A DNA stretch of 64,000 nt from Spongiibacter tropicus DSM 19543 (GTDB lineage: Bacteria; Pseudomonadota; Gammaproteobacteria; Pseudomonadales; Spongiibacteraceae). The notes beneath the pieces are model-generated. The model saw nothing but the letters and a program-made list of their open reading frames with translations, did no database searches and was not told where the DNA came from. A program made the translations under genes and the position numbers. The DNA lies in contig NZ_ATUS01000003.1 of the NCBI RefSeq assembly GCF_000420325.1, positions 186,001 through 250,000 of the forward strand, read 5' to 3'. Of this stretch, positions 25,342 through 34,310 are shown one piece after another. The first letter of the stretch is position 1. Every line of letters begins with the position of its first letter.

Positions 25342-26103
25342 TCAGCGGGGCGCCATGCGCAGCGCGCAGTCCAGACGAATGGTTTCGCCGTTAAGAATGG
25401 GGTTCTTCACAATCTGCTCGACCAGCAGGCCGTATTCAGAAGGCTTGCCCAAACGCTGCGGGAACGGCAGTGTGGCGGCGAGGCTGTCCTGCACTTCCTG
25501 TGTAAAGCCCGCCATCATCGGCGTCATAAACAGACCGGGGGCAATGGTATTCACGCGAATGCCGTCGCGCGCCAGTTCACGAGCCGCCTGCAGGGTCATC
25601 GAGACCACGCCGCCTTTGGAAGCACTGTACGCCACCTGACCGATCTGGCCTTCAAACGCCGCCACCGAGGCCGTGGAGACAATCACCCCGCGCTCACCGT
25701 CGGCATTGGCCTCGCGGGTCGCCATGTCGGCGGCCGCCAGACGCATAATGTTAAAGCTGCCGACCAGATTGACCTGAATCACCTTGTCGAAGTTTTCCAG
25801 TGGCATGGGGCCGTTCTTGCCAAGAATTCGCGAGCCGGGGGCGATCCCCGCGCAGTTCACGGCAATCCCGCAGGGACCGTGGGCCTCGCGCGCGGCGGCG
25901 AAAGCGGCTTCGGCGCTCTCGGCTGAGGACACATCGCAACGCACAAACAGGCCACCCAGTTCGGCAGCCACCTCACGGCCACGCGCTTCCTGAAGATCAA
26001 AAATCGCGACCTTGCACCCGGCAGCGGCCAGCGCTCTTGCGGCCCCCTCACCCAGCCCGGAGGCTCCACCGGTTACGATGGCTGCTACGCCCTTGGCTTC
26101 CAT
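25342..26103 (-). CDS. 3-hydroxyacyl-CoA dehydrogenase, HSD17B10-like SDR
   Basis: A 253-residue short-chain dehydrogenase. The cofactor loop is [13 protein letters not shown], Asp in FDLQEAR predicts NAD preference, NCAGIAPG is the NAG motif, and the Ser...Tyr-x3-Lys active site is STASVAA...YSASKGG. The inserted [12 protein letters not shown] and the C-terminal LRMAPR are typical of type-2 3-hydroxyacyl-CoA dehydrogenases (HSD10). The ATG at 26103 is preceded by GGGAGAG; an ATG 15 bp upstream has none. First gene of the ACAD/thiolase unit. Confidence 0.85.
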   Translation of the reverse strand: MEAKGVAAIVTGGASGLGEGAARALAAAGCKVAIFDLQEARGREVAAELGGLFVRCDVSSAESAEAAFAAAREAHGPCGIAVNCAGIAPGSRILGKNGPMPLENFDKVIQVNLVGSFNIMRLAAADMATREANADGERGVIVSTASVAAFEGQIGQVAYSASKGGVVSMTLQAARELARDGIRVNTIAPGLFMTPMMAGFTQEVQDSLAATLPFPQRLGKPSEYGLLVEQIVKNPILNGETIRLDCALRMAPR

Positions 26104-26384
26104 ATTGCTCTCTCCCATGCAGTGGTTGCGGCGCAGACTTTGTGCACCGTCATAACATTGGGCAGAGAGTGTGTCTCAGGCCTGATCTGCAAGCCATGAC
26201 ATATTGCCGCAGGAATTTTGTTAAAAACTGCGCCCTCCCCCTTTCGCGGGGTAGCGGCCGCGTACCGCATTGCGATACCCTCTATGTCGCATAAATGCAA
26301 TTTTTGAGACTTAGCCATGTGGCCGTGATCTCTGTGCAGGTATTCCCCTCGCACAGTACTGCCGCACAGCCAAAGCGATGGTGC

Positions 26385-27176
26385 ATGATTTCGGCTTTCA
26401 GTATTAACGACATCATTTATGGCGTAGAGAACAGGGAATTTCTCCTTCGCTACCGGCCGCAGGTGAATGCCGCCAGCGGTCAACTTCACGCCCTGGATAC
26501 CAAGCTGTTGTGGCACAGCAGCAGATTCGGCTCTCAGCACGGTGAGCAGTTTTTGCCTGCGCTGGAGGAACGGGGCAAGCACCTTAACTTCCTGCTGTTC
26601 TACCTGATTCGCAGCCTGCGTGCCCGCCAGCAGCTTTGCAACGCGGGCTATTCACTGCCGCTGGCAATATCGCTGCGCCTTCACGATCTACAGGACCCGG
26701 CTCTGGTCGACGCGCTGATGCGGGTATTTCGCGACAGTGGCGACAACCCCGACGGGCTGACCCTGATTCTCCCCTCGCGCCTGCTGGATGATTTTTATCA
26801 GCACATCAGACCGCTGAGCCAACTGGTAGACAACGGTTTTCATCTGGCGGTGAGCAATTTCTATCAGAACCCCGACAGCCTGGGAGACACCTGCTGCGAC
26901 ATGCTCAGTGAAGTCCGCCTGCCGCCCCGTCTGGGCACCAGTCTCACCGACAAACAGGTGCGGCAACGGCAATTGTCTCAGGCAGTGGAAGCCGCTCAGC
27001 GCCACCAGTGGAGCTGCATCGTGACCGGCGTTGAGAACCAGCAAGATATTCAGGAGGCGCTGACAATGGGCGCAAGCCTTGTGCAGGGCCATGGCGTGGG
27101 CGATGATCTGAGCGCCAGCGAGTTGGCGACGATGCTGGCGAGGGTCAAGCAACCCCGCCAGCTACTGCGACGCTGA
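26385..27176 (+). CDS. degenerate EAL-domain protein, probably catalytically inactive
   Basis: A 263-residue protein with the outline of an EAL phosphodiesterase fold: EFLLRYRPQVNAASGQLHAL, LAVSNFYQNPDS in place of the usual DDFGTG region, and VTGVENQQDIQEALTMGASL followed by VQGHGVG at the end. The defining E-A/V-L triplet is replaced by DTKLLWH, and the metal-binding Asp pair is lost, so cyclic-di-GMP hydrolysis is unlikely. It may bind the nucleotide or a partner protein. The frame extends to 26295, but the ATG at 26385 best matches the fold; its ribosome site is weak. It converges with the TonB-receptor gene. Confidence 0.65.
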   Translation: MISAFSINDIIYGVENREFLLRYRPQVNAASGQLHALDTKLLWHSSRFGSQHGEQFLPALEERGKHLNFLLFYLIRSLRARQQLCNAGYSLPLAISLRLHDLQDPALVDALMRVFRDSGDNPDGLTLILPSRLLDDFYQHIRPLSQLVDNGFHLAVSNFYQNPDSLGDTCCDMLSEVRLPPRLGTSLTDKQVRQRQLSQAVEAAQRHQWSCIVTGVENQQDIQEALTMGASLVQGHGVGDDLSASELATMLARVKQPRQLLRR

Positions 27177-27197
27177 GCCACCCGGCGCGGCGCCTTA

Positions 27198-29624
27198 TCA
27201 GAAACTCGCTTTCAGACTGACACCCATCTGGCGCGGCTCGTTGAGGTAGGCATTGAAGGAGCCTTCCTGTACCGGCATCGCGAAGTAGATAGTGCGATAG
27301 GTCACGTCGGTACAGTTTTTACAGAACAGACTCAGGTCGTAATCAAACCGCCCCATAAAACGCATCCCCAAACTCAAATCCCACAGGGTATAAGGACCCT
27401 GCGTCGGCTCATCTGCAGTGTCGGGGCTGGCCCAGTGTTCACCGCTGTAGGAACCCGACACGCGGCCATAGGCCATCAGCGACTGACTGAGCGGCTGCTC
27501 GTAGGTCAGTGCCATCACCCCGGAAAGATCCGGCGCACGCGGCGTTTGCCGACCATCGAGATGCTGAATGGTATCGGGAGCGTCACCCAAATCGGAGAAT
27601 TCGGCCTCCAGCCAGGTGACGCTCAGCTCGGCGCGCAGGGCGTCGGTGAGCTGCACGGTATTTTCCAGTTCAATGCCGCGTGAGACCGCTTCCCCGGTGT
27701 TGCGGGTGAAGAAATTGAAGCCATTGAAGAAGTTGATTTGCAGGTTCTCATACACCGTGTCGAACAGGGCGATATTGGTTTGTGCGCGGCCATCCCAATA
27801 GCGGCTTTTCAGCCCCAGCTCCCAGCTGGTCGCATACTCGGGGGCATAGGTGGTGTTGTTGAAGTTGGCGGCTTCCTGGAACAGATTAACGGCGCCGGAT
27901 TTGTAACCGCGACTGTAGGTGAGGTAGGTCATCACATCGTCATTGAAGGCGTACTGCAGCGACGCGGTGCTGGTAAGGACACCCTTTTCGTACTCGTCAT
28001 AGAAGCTCGGCGAATTATAGATACCGAAGAGGTCCAGCGCGTTTCGTGGTGTACTTGCATCACCTGACGGTACAGGGCCGAGCAAACCGGTGTTGATGAT
28101 CAGGCGCGACAGCAGAGAGTCGTACCAATAAAGCTGATCGTAGCCGCCCTCTTTCTCATCGCGGCTGTAGCGCAGACCGGCAATGGCGGTCCAGCCTGCC
28201 CCCAGATCTGCCTGCGCGTGAACAAAGGCAGCGGCACTGGTGGCATCCTGATAGTAATTGTCTTCAATGATTTTCTCGCCACCGGCGGGAAACAGGTCGA
28301 AAGCGCCGATTCCCAACGGCCCCAGCAAACCGCTCAGCAAGGTGGTACAACCGAGGGTCATCCCCGGCGGACGACAGAGCGGCGCGGTATCTACGCTCAG
28401 GCCGAGCAGCTCGGGAATGGCCATGGTGGTGCGGAAGCTGGCGTAGTTGTTGGCGTCGGTATCCGCCACAAAGTTGCGGTAGCTGCTGTATTCCTCTTTG
28501 GAGAAGTACAGACCGGCAATCAGATCCACCGGGCCAAAGCTGGTGGAGAGGTTGATTTCCTGCGAGAAGAAGTCGATCTGCGTGGGCTCATTCAACTGCA
28601 GAATATGCGCCGGGCCAAAGTCCGCGTCGCCGTTAACCTGCTCGTCTTTAAAGCGCCGCAAGCCGGTCACCGACTTGATGTCCATATTCTCCAGCGCCCA
28701 GTTCAGGGTCCAGCTCAGGCCCATGTCGTCACGCAGTTCGGAGGAGCGGGAATTGTTATTGGTCAGACGCTGATCTTCCGCGTTGCGGTCGGTGTAGAAA
28801 TCCAGCCCGCGCAGATTCGCATAGTAGATCAGATCGTCGGTCAGCGGCCCGCTCAGCACCTGCACACTGCCCCAGCAGCAACCGGCATCGGCGGTGGAGT
28901 AATCGAGAATCAGGTGAGACTCCAGCGAATCGCTGATATCAAACAGCCACTGCACTTTGGCGCTCAGGCGGTCGGTTTGATTATAGGTGCGGCCGTCCTG
29001 CTGGCGGCTGCGCAGAAAGCCATCCTGCCGATTGGAAATGGCCGACACTCGTAGGGCGTGACGGTCGGTCAGTGGCAGGTTGAGCGCCAGTGAAATCAGC
29101 TCTTTGTTGTAATTGCCGAGCAAGACTTCGGCATTGCCGGAGACGCCATCAAAGTTGGGGCGCGTGCTGTTCAGCGACAGGGCCCCCGCTACGGTGTTTT
29201 TACCAAACAGTGTGCCCTGCGGCCCGCGCAGCAATTCCAGCGAGCCGATGTCATTCATATCCTGCAGCGCCATACCGGAGCGCGAGCGGTACACGCCATC
29301 AATGAATACGCCCACCGCTCCTTCAAAGGTGCGGCCGTTGCCGACGGTGCCGATGCCGCGAATCTTCAGGCTGGAGTTCTGCGAGCTTTGCCCCACATCG
29401 AAACTGATGCTGGGGTTGATATCGGTGAGGTCGGCAATGTCGGTCACGCCGGCGGCGCGCATGGCTTCTGCCGACATGGCGGTAATGGCAATGGGAACAT
29501 CCTGCGCGCTCTGCTCACGCTTCTGCGCGGTGACGACAACTTCTTCCAGCATCGGCGCGGCGACAAGCCACGATGAGAAACACAGCAGCAGTACGGCTGA
29601 CAGCAACACGGATAGGCGTTTCAT
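27198..29624 (-). CDS. TonB-dependent outer-membrane receptor
   Basis: An 808-residue receptor: signal peptide MKRLSVLLSAVLLLCFSSW, TonB-box-like MLEEVVVTAQKRE, plug with LRGPQGTLFGKN, and a barrel ending VSLKASF. Unusual cysteine pairs occur at AGCCWG in an early loop and FCKNC near the end; the receptor at 50.8 kb has the same two pairs. The plug region is nearly identical in layout to that paralogue, so both may bind related ligands. The ATG at 29624 was preferred over an upstream in-frame start because the signal peptide begins there. An AraC regulator gene lies 147 bp upstream on the same strand and may control it. Confidence 0.88.
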   Translation of the reverse strand: MKRLSVLLSAVLLLCFSSWLVAAPMLEEVVVTAQKREQSAQDVPIAITAMSAEAMRAAGVTDIADLTDINPSISFDVGQSSQNSSLKIRGIGTVGNGRTFEGAVGVFIDGVYRSRSGMALQDMNDIGSLELLRGPQGTLFGKNTVAGALSLNSTRPNFDGVSGNAEVLLGNYNKELISLALNLPLTDRHALRVSAISNRQDGFLRSRQQDGRTYNQTDRLSAKVQWLFDISDSLESHLILDYSTADAGCCWGSVQVLSGPLTDDLIYYANLRGLDFYTDRNAEDQRLTNNNSRSSELRDDMGLSWTLNWALENMDIKSVTGLRRFKDEQVNGDADFGPAHILQLNEPTQIDFFSQEINLSTSFGPVDLIAGLYFSKEEYSSYRNFVADTDANNYASFRTTMAIPELLGLSVDTAPLCRPPGMTLGCTTLLSGLLGPLGIGAFDLFPAGGEKIIEDNYYQDATSAAAFVHAQADLGAGWTAIAGLRYSRDEKEGGYDQLYWYDSLLSRLIINTGLLGPVPSGDASTPRNALDLFGIYNSPSFYDEYEKGVLTSTASLQYAFNDDVMTYLTYSRGYKSGAVNLFQEAANFNNTTYAPEYATSWELGLKSRYWDGRAQTNIALFDTVYENLQINFFNGFNFFTRNTGEAVSRGIELENTVQLTDALRAELSVTWLEAEFSDLGDAPDTIQHLDGRQTPRAPDLSGVMALTYEQPLSQSLMAYGRVSGSYSGEHWASPDTADEPTQGPYTLWDLSLGMRFMGRFDYDLSLFCKNCTDVTYRTIYFAMPVQEGSFNAYLNEPRQMGVSLKASF

Positions 29625-29771
29625 GAGGGACCGTCCTTGTGAGGGAATCGTTATTTTTTTGTTATCACAGGGACGAATAGTATCTGGATTACACAAGACG
29701 GCTATTCTGCGTCACGCCACTTTTGGCCCGGGGCGCCACCGTCGGCGCCCCGGAACATAGAGAAGAAAACG

Positions 29772-30788
29772 CTAGCCGACGGCCTGCATGGATACTCGGT
29801 AGCGGCCGGGCGCTTTACCAAACCAGCGTTTGAACGCCTTCTGGAAAGCACTCTGATCGCTGAAACCCAGCTCCGCCGAGATATCCAGCAGGCCGACACT
29901 GGAGTCGACAATCAGCTTGCGGGACTGCTCCTTGCGCGCATCGTCCACCAGGCATTTGAAGTTGGTGTTGATGTAGCTGAGCCTGCGCTGCAAGGTGCGC
30001 GGCGCCATATCCAGTTCGGCGGCCACATCCTCCAGGCGGGGCACCCCTTCCGGCAGTTGGCGGATAATGCAGTCCATCACCTCGCGAATTACCCGGTCTT
30101 CCAACTGCAGGTTGGCGAGCTGCTCACGGGCAATCTGCAACAGCGATTCGTGAATCTCCGGGTGGGGGAACTGCGTGGGGCGCGCCAGAAAAGTGCGGTC
30201 GAACTCCACCGCATTGCTGTGGCTGTTGTAGTGCACCGGCGCCTGAATGATACGGGCAATTTCGGTGGCATCGCCGGGACCGGCGTGCTGGAAGTGGATT
30301 TCACGGTGGCTGCACCAGCAATCGAGCAGCGGCTTATTGGCGCGATACCAACTGGTGAAGAAAAACTCGATGACATGCCGAGACGGCATCTGGCGGGGAG
30401 GCACTCGCCAGCTCAACCGCGTCTGGTCCTCATCAATGCTCTCAAAATTCACATCGCCGTGATCGATCAGCAAACGCGAAAACGCCACAACGGCATCGAT
30501 GGCCTCTTTCATATTGGCCGCGCTCATGCCGAGGTAATTCACCATGCCCCAGGCCTGACGCGAACAATGCACACCGGCGCGGGCACCGAAGTAGCGGTCT
30601 TTCAGCAACTGCTCACCGGCATCCAGTACGATTTCAAACAGACGCAGCGGGAAGCGCCCGCTGTCGCTGACGTGCTCCCGCACATCCAGTCGCAACAGAC
30701 CACGAAGCTGTTCAGGGGTGATTCCACGCCCTTCCAGATAGTGGAGTGTGCTATCAAGGTATTCGCTGCAAACGGTGGGGGTTCTCAT
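29772..30788 (-). CDS. AraC-family regulator (OruR/ArgR-type)
   Basis: A 338-residue regulator with the arabinose-binding-like sensor domain (YFGARAGVHCSRQAWGMVNYL is part of it) and a C-terminal AraC helix-turn-helix domain, DVAAELDMAPRTLQRRL and ELGFSDQSAFQKAFKRWFG. The ATG at 30788 follows GGAGGAGAG. It is divergent from a second AraC gene, with a 17-bp tandem repeat between them, and it precedes a TonB-receptor gene on its own strand. It is a candidate activator of that receptor. Inducer unknown. Confidence 0.83.
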   Translation of the reverse strand: MRTPTVCSEYLDSTLHYLEGRGITPEQLRGLLRLDVREHVSDSGRFPLRLFEIVLDAGEQLLKDRYFGARAGVHCSRQAWGMVNYLGMSAANMKEAIDAVVAFSRLLIDHGDVNFESIDEDQTRLSWRVPPRQMPSRHVIEFFFTSWYRANKPLLDCWCSHREIHFQHAGPGDATEIARIIQAPVHYNSHSNAVEFDRTFLARPTQFPHPEIHESLLQIAREQLANLQLEDRVIREVMDCIIRQLPEGVPRLEDVAAELDMAPRTLQRRLSYINTNFKCLVDDARKEQSRKLIVDSSVGLLDISAELGFSDQSAFQKAFKRWFGKAPGRYRVSMQAVG

Positions 30789-30904
30789 GCTTCTCTCCTC
30801 CTGAAAGTCCGGCTGGCGACCGACTTTCCTTATTATTTTGATGGGAAGATTCCCTGCACTGCGAAGGCAGCGTACCAGCATAAGGCGAAGCAGCAGGAGC
30901 ATTT

Positions 30905-30944
30905 GCTATCATTTGGGTCCAGTAATGGCTATCATTTTGGTCCA
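30905..30944. promoter_or_regulatory. 17-bp tandem repeat between divergent AraC genes
   Basis: GCTATCATTTGGGTCCA at 30905-30921 is repeated with one change (T for G) at 30928-30944, starts 23 bp apart. Direct repeats spaced about two helical turns are the usual AraC-family operator form. It lies 28 bp before the plus-strand AraC start and about 115 bp from the other. Confidence 0.65.
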
Positions 30945-30971
30945 CGCCCTGCACAACAACAGTACGCGATC

Positions 30972-32033
30972 ATGCAGCTTTTTGAGGTTGAACATATCGG
31001 TCGACGCCGACTCGGGCTCTTGCGGGATATTCTGCTGAACCGTTACCCGCAGGTCGATGCCGGCCAGCTCGCGGTCGACTGTGGCGTCAAGTCGGACTGG
31101 TCGATGGCCAGTCGCGACGAGAACGGCAGCATGCAGGCGGTGTTGCGGGTGATGCATACCCTGCGGCGCGGCGCCGTGCCGGATATTGCCCTGCAGCTCG
31201 GCGACCGCGCGCAGATTACCGACTCGGGGCTGCTCGGCTATGCAGTGCTCACCGCGCCGACCGTTCTGCAGGCCGCGCGAATGACCAGCCACGCACTGAG
31301 CAGCTCAAACTATCTGCTGCGCAATAAAATTGTGGTGAAGGAGCAGTACGCCAGCAGCGTATTCAGTGTGACCAGCCGGGCGCGCCCGCACCGCGAAATG
31401 CTGATGGAAATGAGTATGCTGGCGGTTTGGCGCTGTATCCAATCCATTGTGCCCAGCGGTCGGGCCAGCACGCCCGCAGAAGTCCACTTCAGCCATCCGG
31501 CGCCCGACTATGCCGCACGCTACGAGGAGCTGTTTGGTTGTCCGGTGTACTTCAACCGCGCTCACGATGTATTGATTACCCCATCGACGCTGATCCATCA
31601 GCGCATTCCCTCAGGCAATACCGCACTGATTCGCAGCCTGTCGACCGAGCTGCGTGAATTGCTTGGCGACGGCTACCGGGGCAGCGGCATTGCCGCCCGC
31701 GTGCGCCGCGCGCTGGTGGAAAATCCGCAGTCCTGCGCATTCTCGCTCACCGGCACCGCCGCGCAGTTGAATATGCACCCGCGCAGTCTGCGCCGCTATC
31801 TCGCCGATCAGGGCCACAGCTTTCGGGAAGTCTGTCAGGAAGCGCGCATGGCGCTGGCCAAGCAGTATTTGAGCAATACCCAAATGCCGGTCAAGGCCAT
31901 TGCCCTGCAACTGGGTTATCGACACAGCAACAACTTTACCCGCGCCTTTGCCGAGTACTTCGGCGAAACGCCGGAAGCCGCACGCCGGCGCGAGTTTGCC
32001 GATCAGGATGCCAGTGCCAATCCCGCCAGGTGA
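30972..32033 (+). CDS. AraC-family regulator (OruR/ArgR-type)
   Basis: A 353-residue regulator: N-terminal sensor domain (LLGYAVLTAPTVLQAARMTS is the conserved core) and C-terminal double helix-turn-helix, AAQLNMHPRSLRRYLADQG and LQLGYRHSNNFTRAFAEYFG. The frame is open for about 300 codons upstream over the opposite-strand AraC gene, but that extension is antisense noise; the ATG at 30972 starts the family domain. Its last 31 bp overlap the end of the convergent ACAD gene. It probably controls the adjacent ACAD, NMO and CoA-ligase genes and itself through the repeat just upstream. Confidence 0.82.
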   Translation: MQLFEVEHIGRRRLGLLRDILLNRYPQVDAGQLAVDCGVKSDWSMASRDENGSMQAVLRVMHTLRRGAVPDIALQLGDRAQITDSGLLGYAVLTAPTVLQAARMTSHALSSSNYLLRNKIVVKEQYASSVFSVTSRARPHREMLMEMSMLAVWRCIQSIVPSGRASTPAEVHFSHPAPDYAARYEELFGCPVYFNRAHDVLITPSTLIHQRIPSGNTALIRSLSTELRELLGDGYRGSGIAARVRRALVENPQSCAFSLTGTAAQLNMHPRSLRRYLADQGHSFREVCQEARMALAKQYLSNTQMPVKAIALQLGYRHSNNFTRAFAEYFGETPEAARRREFADQDASANPAR

Positions 32034-33091
32034 TCGTCTCGCTGGCCCGCCATTAGCTCCATCAAGGTGAGACGCTTGAAGTAGGCCCCCACGTTCAGCT
32101 CGTCAGTCATACCGATACCGCCGTGCAACTGCACCGCCTGCTGACCGACGTAGCGACCACTTTCCGCCAACTGCACCTTGAGCTGCGCAGCAGCGCGATG
32201 AAAGCCCTCGCGGCCCTGCTGCTGAAAAGCCGCCCACAACAATGAGCGCAGCTTCTCGCCAGCGATAAACATATCGGCGAAGCGGTGCTGCAGCGCCTGA
32301 AATGCCGCCAGTGGCATACCGAACTGCTTGCGGGTTACCAGATACTCGCCGCTGACACTGAGCAGGCTGTCGATGCAGCCCAGCGACTCTGCCGCCATCA
32401 GCAACAGACTTTCCGATACCGACTGCCGCAGCGCGCGCTCCGCCGCATCACCGCGACACAGCACCGCGCTGTCATCGACCGGCACACCGTCAAACTGGAT
32501 GTCTCCGGCGGCGCGGCCATCGGCCATCACATAGCGACGCAAACCCGCGGGTTGCGCGGCAAGCAGCAGCAACAGCAGCTCGCCCTGCTCATTGCGGGCA
32601 GAGACCAGCCACTGCTGCGCCTCTCCCGCACCCAGAACCGCACATTTTTTACCGTAAAGCGCGCCGTCTTTTACGCGCGTCTGTACGACCAGCGGATTAC
32701 CACGGCTGGCACTTTCTTCCCACGCCAGTGACAGGCGCAGCTCACCGCCGACCAGCGAGGGCAGCAACGCCTCGGCTTGCGCGGGTGACGCAATGCTCGC
32801 CAACAGGCGTGCAGCCGCGACCACTGGCACCACCGGCTCGGGCACCAGACCGCGCCCCAGCTCTTCGGCAACGGCCATCATGTCATCCAGACCACTGCCC
32901 AAGCCGCCGTATTCCTCGTCCAGCGCCAGCCCCAGCACGCCGAGCTCCGCCCACTGCTGCCATAGGCCCGCATCAAAATGCTCACCTTTGGCGAGGCGTT
33001 GGCGATGTCGCTCATAGTCGTAGTGATCGCTGACAAAGCGGCGCAGGCTGTCGCGGAATTCCTGCTGTTCCGCGGTGTATTGATACTGCAT
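32003..33091 (-). CDS. acyl-CoA dehydrogenase beta-type subunit (no catalytic base)
   Basis: A 362-residue ACAD-fold protein. Family features are WAELGVLGLALDEEYGG, LVTRKQFGMPLAAFQALQH and HGGIGMTDELNVGAYFKRL. The position that holds ERG/ERL in catalytic subunits reads MAAESLGC, without the Glu-Arg motif. Adjacent to an ACAD that has it, this gene looks like the non-catalytic partner in an alpha2-beta2 enzyme, as in actinobacterial steroid-side-chain ACADs. Good GAGGA site before the ATG. Spacing to the upstream partner is 15 bp. Confidence 0.78.
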   Translation of the reverse strand: MQYQYTAEQQEFRDSLRRFVSDHYDYERHRQRLAKGEHFDAGLWQQWAELGVLGLALDEEYGGLGSGLDDMMAVAEELGRGLVPEPVVPVVAAARLLASIASPAQAEALLPSLVGGELRLSLAWEESASRGNPLVVQTRVKDGALYGKKCAVLGAGEAQQWLVSARNEQGELLLLLLAAQPAGLRRYVMADGRAAGDIQFDGVPVDDSAVLCRGDAAERALRQSVSESLLLMAAESLGCIDSLLSVSGEYLVTRKQFGMPLAAFQALQHRFADMFIAGEKLRSLLWAAFQQQGREGFHRAAAQLKVQLAESGRYVGQQAVQLHGGIGMTDELNVGAYFKRLTLMELMAGQRDDHLAGLALAS

Positions 33092-33106
33092 GGAAATTCC
33101 TCTCTC

Positions 33107-34300
33107 TTATCCTGCCATGACGGCCTTGGCCAGCAGGCTGCGCTGCACTTCGTTGGAACCGGCATAGATGGATGCGGCCCGTGTATTCATGTAGTAAGGC
33201 ATTGCCAACAGCTCGTCTTCGCTGAAGTCACTGGGGGCCGCGCCAATTTCCAGCGCGCCCGGATCGTAGACGAGTGAACGCAGGCCCGTAACCTCAAGCT
33301 GCAGTTCAGAGAAACGCTGCATGACTTCGGTGCCGAGAATTTTCAGCAGGGAAGCCATCGGCCCGGGGTTTTGTCCGTGCTTCAAGCCGGCATTCACCCG
33401 CTTTTCGGTGTGCTCCACGGCCAGCGCCTCAATTTCCAGCGCCTCAAGACGACGCGCCAGTACCGGATCGTCGAGACGGCGCTGCCCGAGTTCATCAACC
33501 TGCTCACACTGTTCACGCAGACGCTCGACCGCAGGCACCAGCCAGGCACCCATGGTGCTGCCACCGCGCTCAAACTCCAGCACGTACTTGGCGACAGTCC
33601 AGCCTTCGTTCTCTTCACCGACGCGGTTGGCGCAGGGCACACGCACGTCGCTGAAGAAGACTTCGCACTGCTCCGGCGCGCCGTCCAAACCGAGGATCGG
33701 GCGCACTTCCATACCCGGCAGGCCCATATCCAGCAGCAGGAAAGTAATGCCCTGCTGGGGCTTGCCCTCGCTGCTGGTGCGCACCAGCGCAAACATCTTG
33801 TTGGCGTGCTGTGCGTAGGTGGTCCAGATTTTCGAACCGTTGAGAATGTAGTCGTCACCGTCGCGATCAGCGCGGCATTTCAGCGCCGCAAGGTCACTGC
33901 CCGCGCCGGGCTCGGAGTAGCCCTGACACCAGAAATCCTCTCCCGACAACATGCGCGGCAGTAATTCCTCCTTCTGTGCGTCGCTGCCAAAACCGAGAAT
34001 CGCGGGGCCGACCATCTGCAGATTCTGGGGAAGAATGGGCGGCATCTGCGCGCGGTTGCATTCCTGCGCGAACACATAACGCTGCTCCAGACTCCAGCCG
34101 GTACCGCCGTATTCCTGCGGCCAGCTCGGCGCCACCCAACCCTTGTCAGCGAGAATGCGCTGCCAGGCCATCGCCTGCTTGAAGGGCGCAAAGACGCTGG
34201 TGGTTTTGCGGCCCGCTTCGCGAATCTCCTCGGTCGCGGACTCGCGGATAAAAGCCCGCACTTCGTCGCGGAAGGCCTCTAATGAACGATCTTCTGTCAT
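33107..34300 (-). CDS. acyl-CoA dehydrogenase alpha-type subunit
   Basis: A 397-residue ACAD. It shows GYSEPGAGSDLAALK, IWTTYAQHAN, the probable base Glu in LEFERGGSTMG, and a C-terminal YAGSNEVQRSLLAK. The FERG motif marks the catalytic alpha subunit of heteromeric ACADs acting on bulky CoA thioesters. It pairs with the downstream gene at 32003, which lacks the base. The ATG at 34300 is preceded by GAGGAG; the longer frame upstream overlaps the next gene and is rejected. Together with NMO and CoA-ligase genes it forms a catabolic cluster. Confidence 0.84.
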   Translation of the reverse strand: MTEDRSLEAFRDEVRAFIRESATEEIREAGRKTTSVFAPFKQAMAWQRILADKGWVAPSWPQEYGGTGWSLEQRYVFAQECNRAQMPPILPQNLQMVGPAILGFGSDAQKEELLPRMLSGEDFWCQGYSEPGAGSDLAALKCRADRDGDDYILNGSKIWTTYAQHANKMFALVRTSSEGKPQQGITFLLLDMGLPGMEVRPILGLDGAPEQCEVFFSDVRVPCANRVGEENEGWTVAKYVLEFERGGSTMGAWLVPAVERLREQCEQVDELGQRRLDDPVLARRLEALEIEALAVEHTEKRVNAGLKHGQNPGPMASLLKILGTEVMQRFSELQLEVTGLRSLVYDPGALEIGAAPSDFSEDELLAMPYYMNTRAASIYAGSNEVQRSLLAKAVMAG

Positions 34301-34310
34301 CGGGCTCTCC

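Noticed and set aside
30057-30971. Long plus-strand frame upstream of the AraC gene at 30972
   Set aside because: It is antisense to a clear AraC gene (29772-30788), has no ribosome-binding site, and the family domain begins at 30972.
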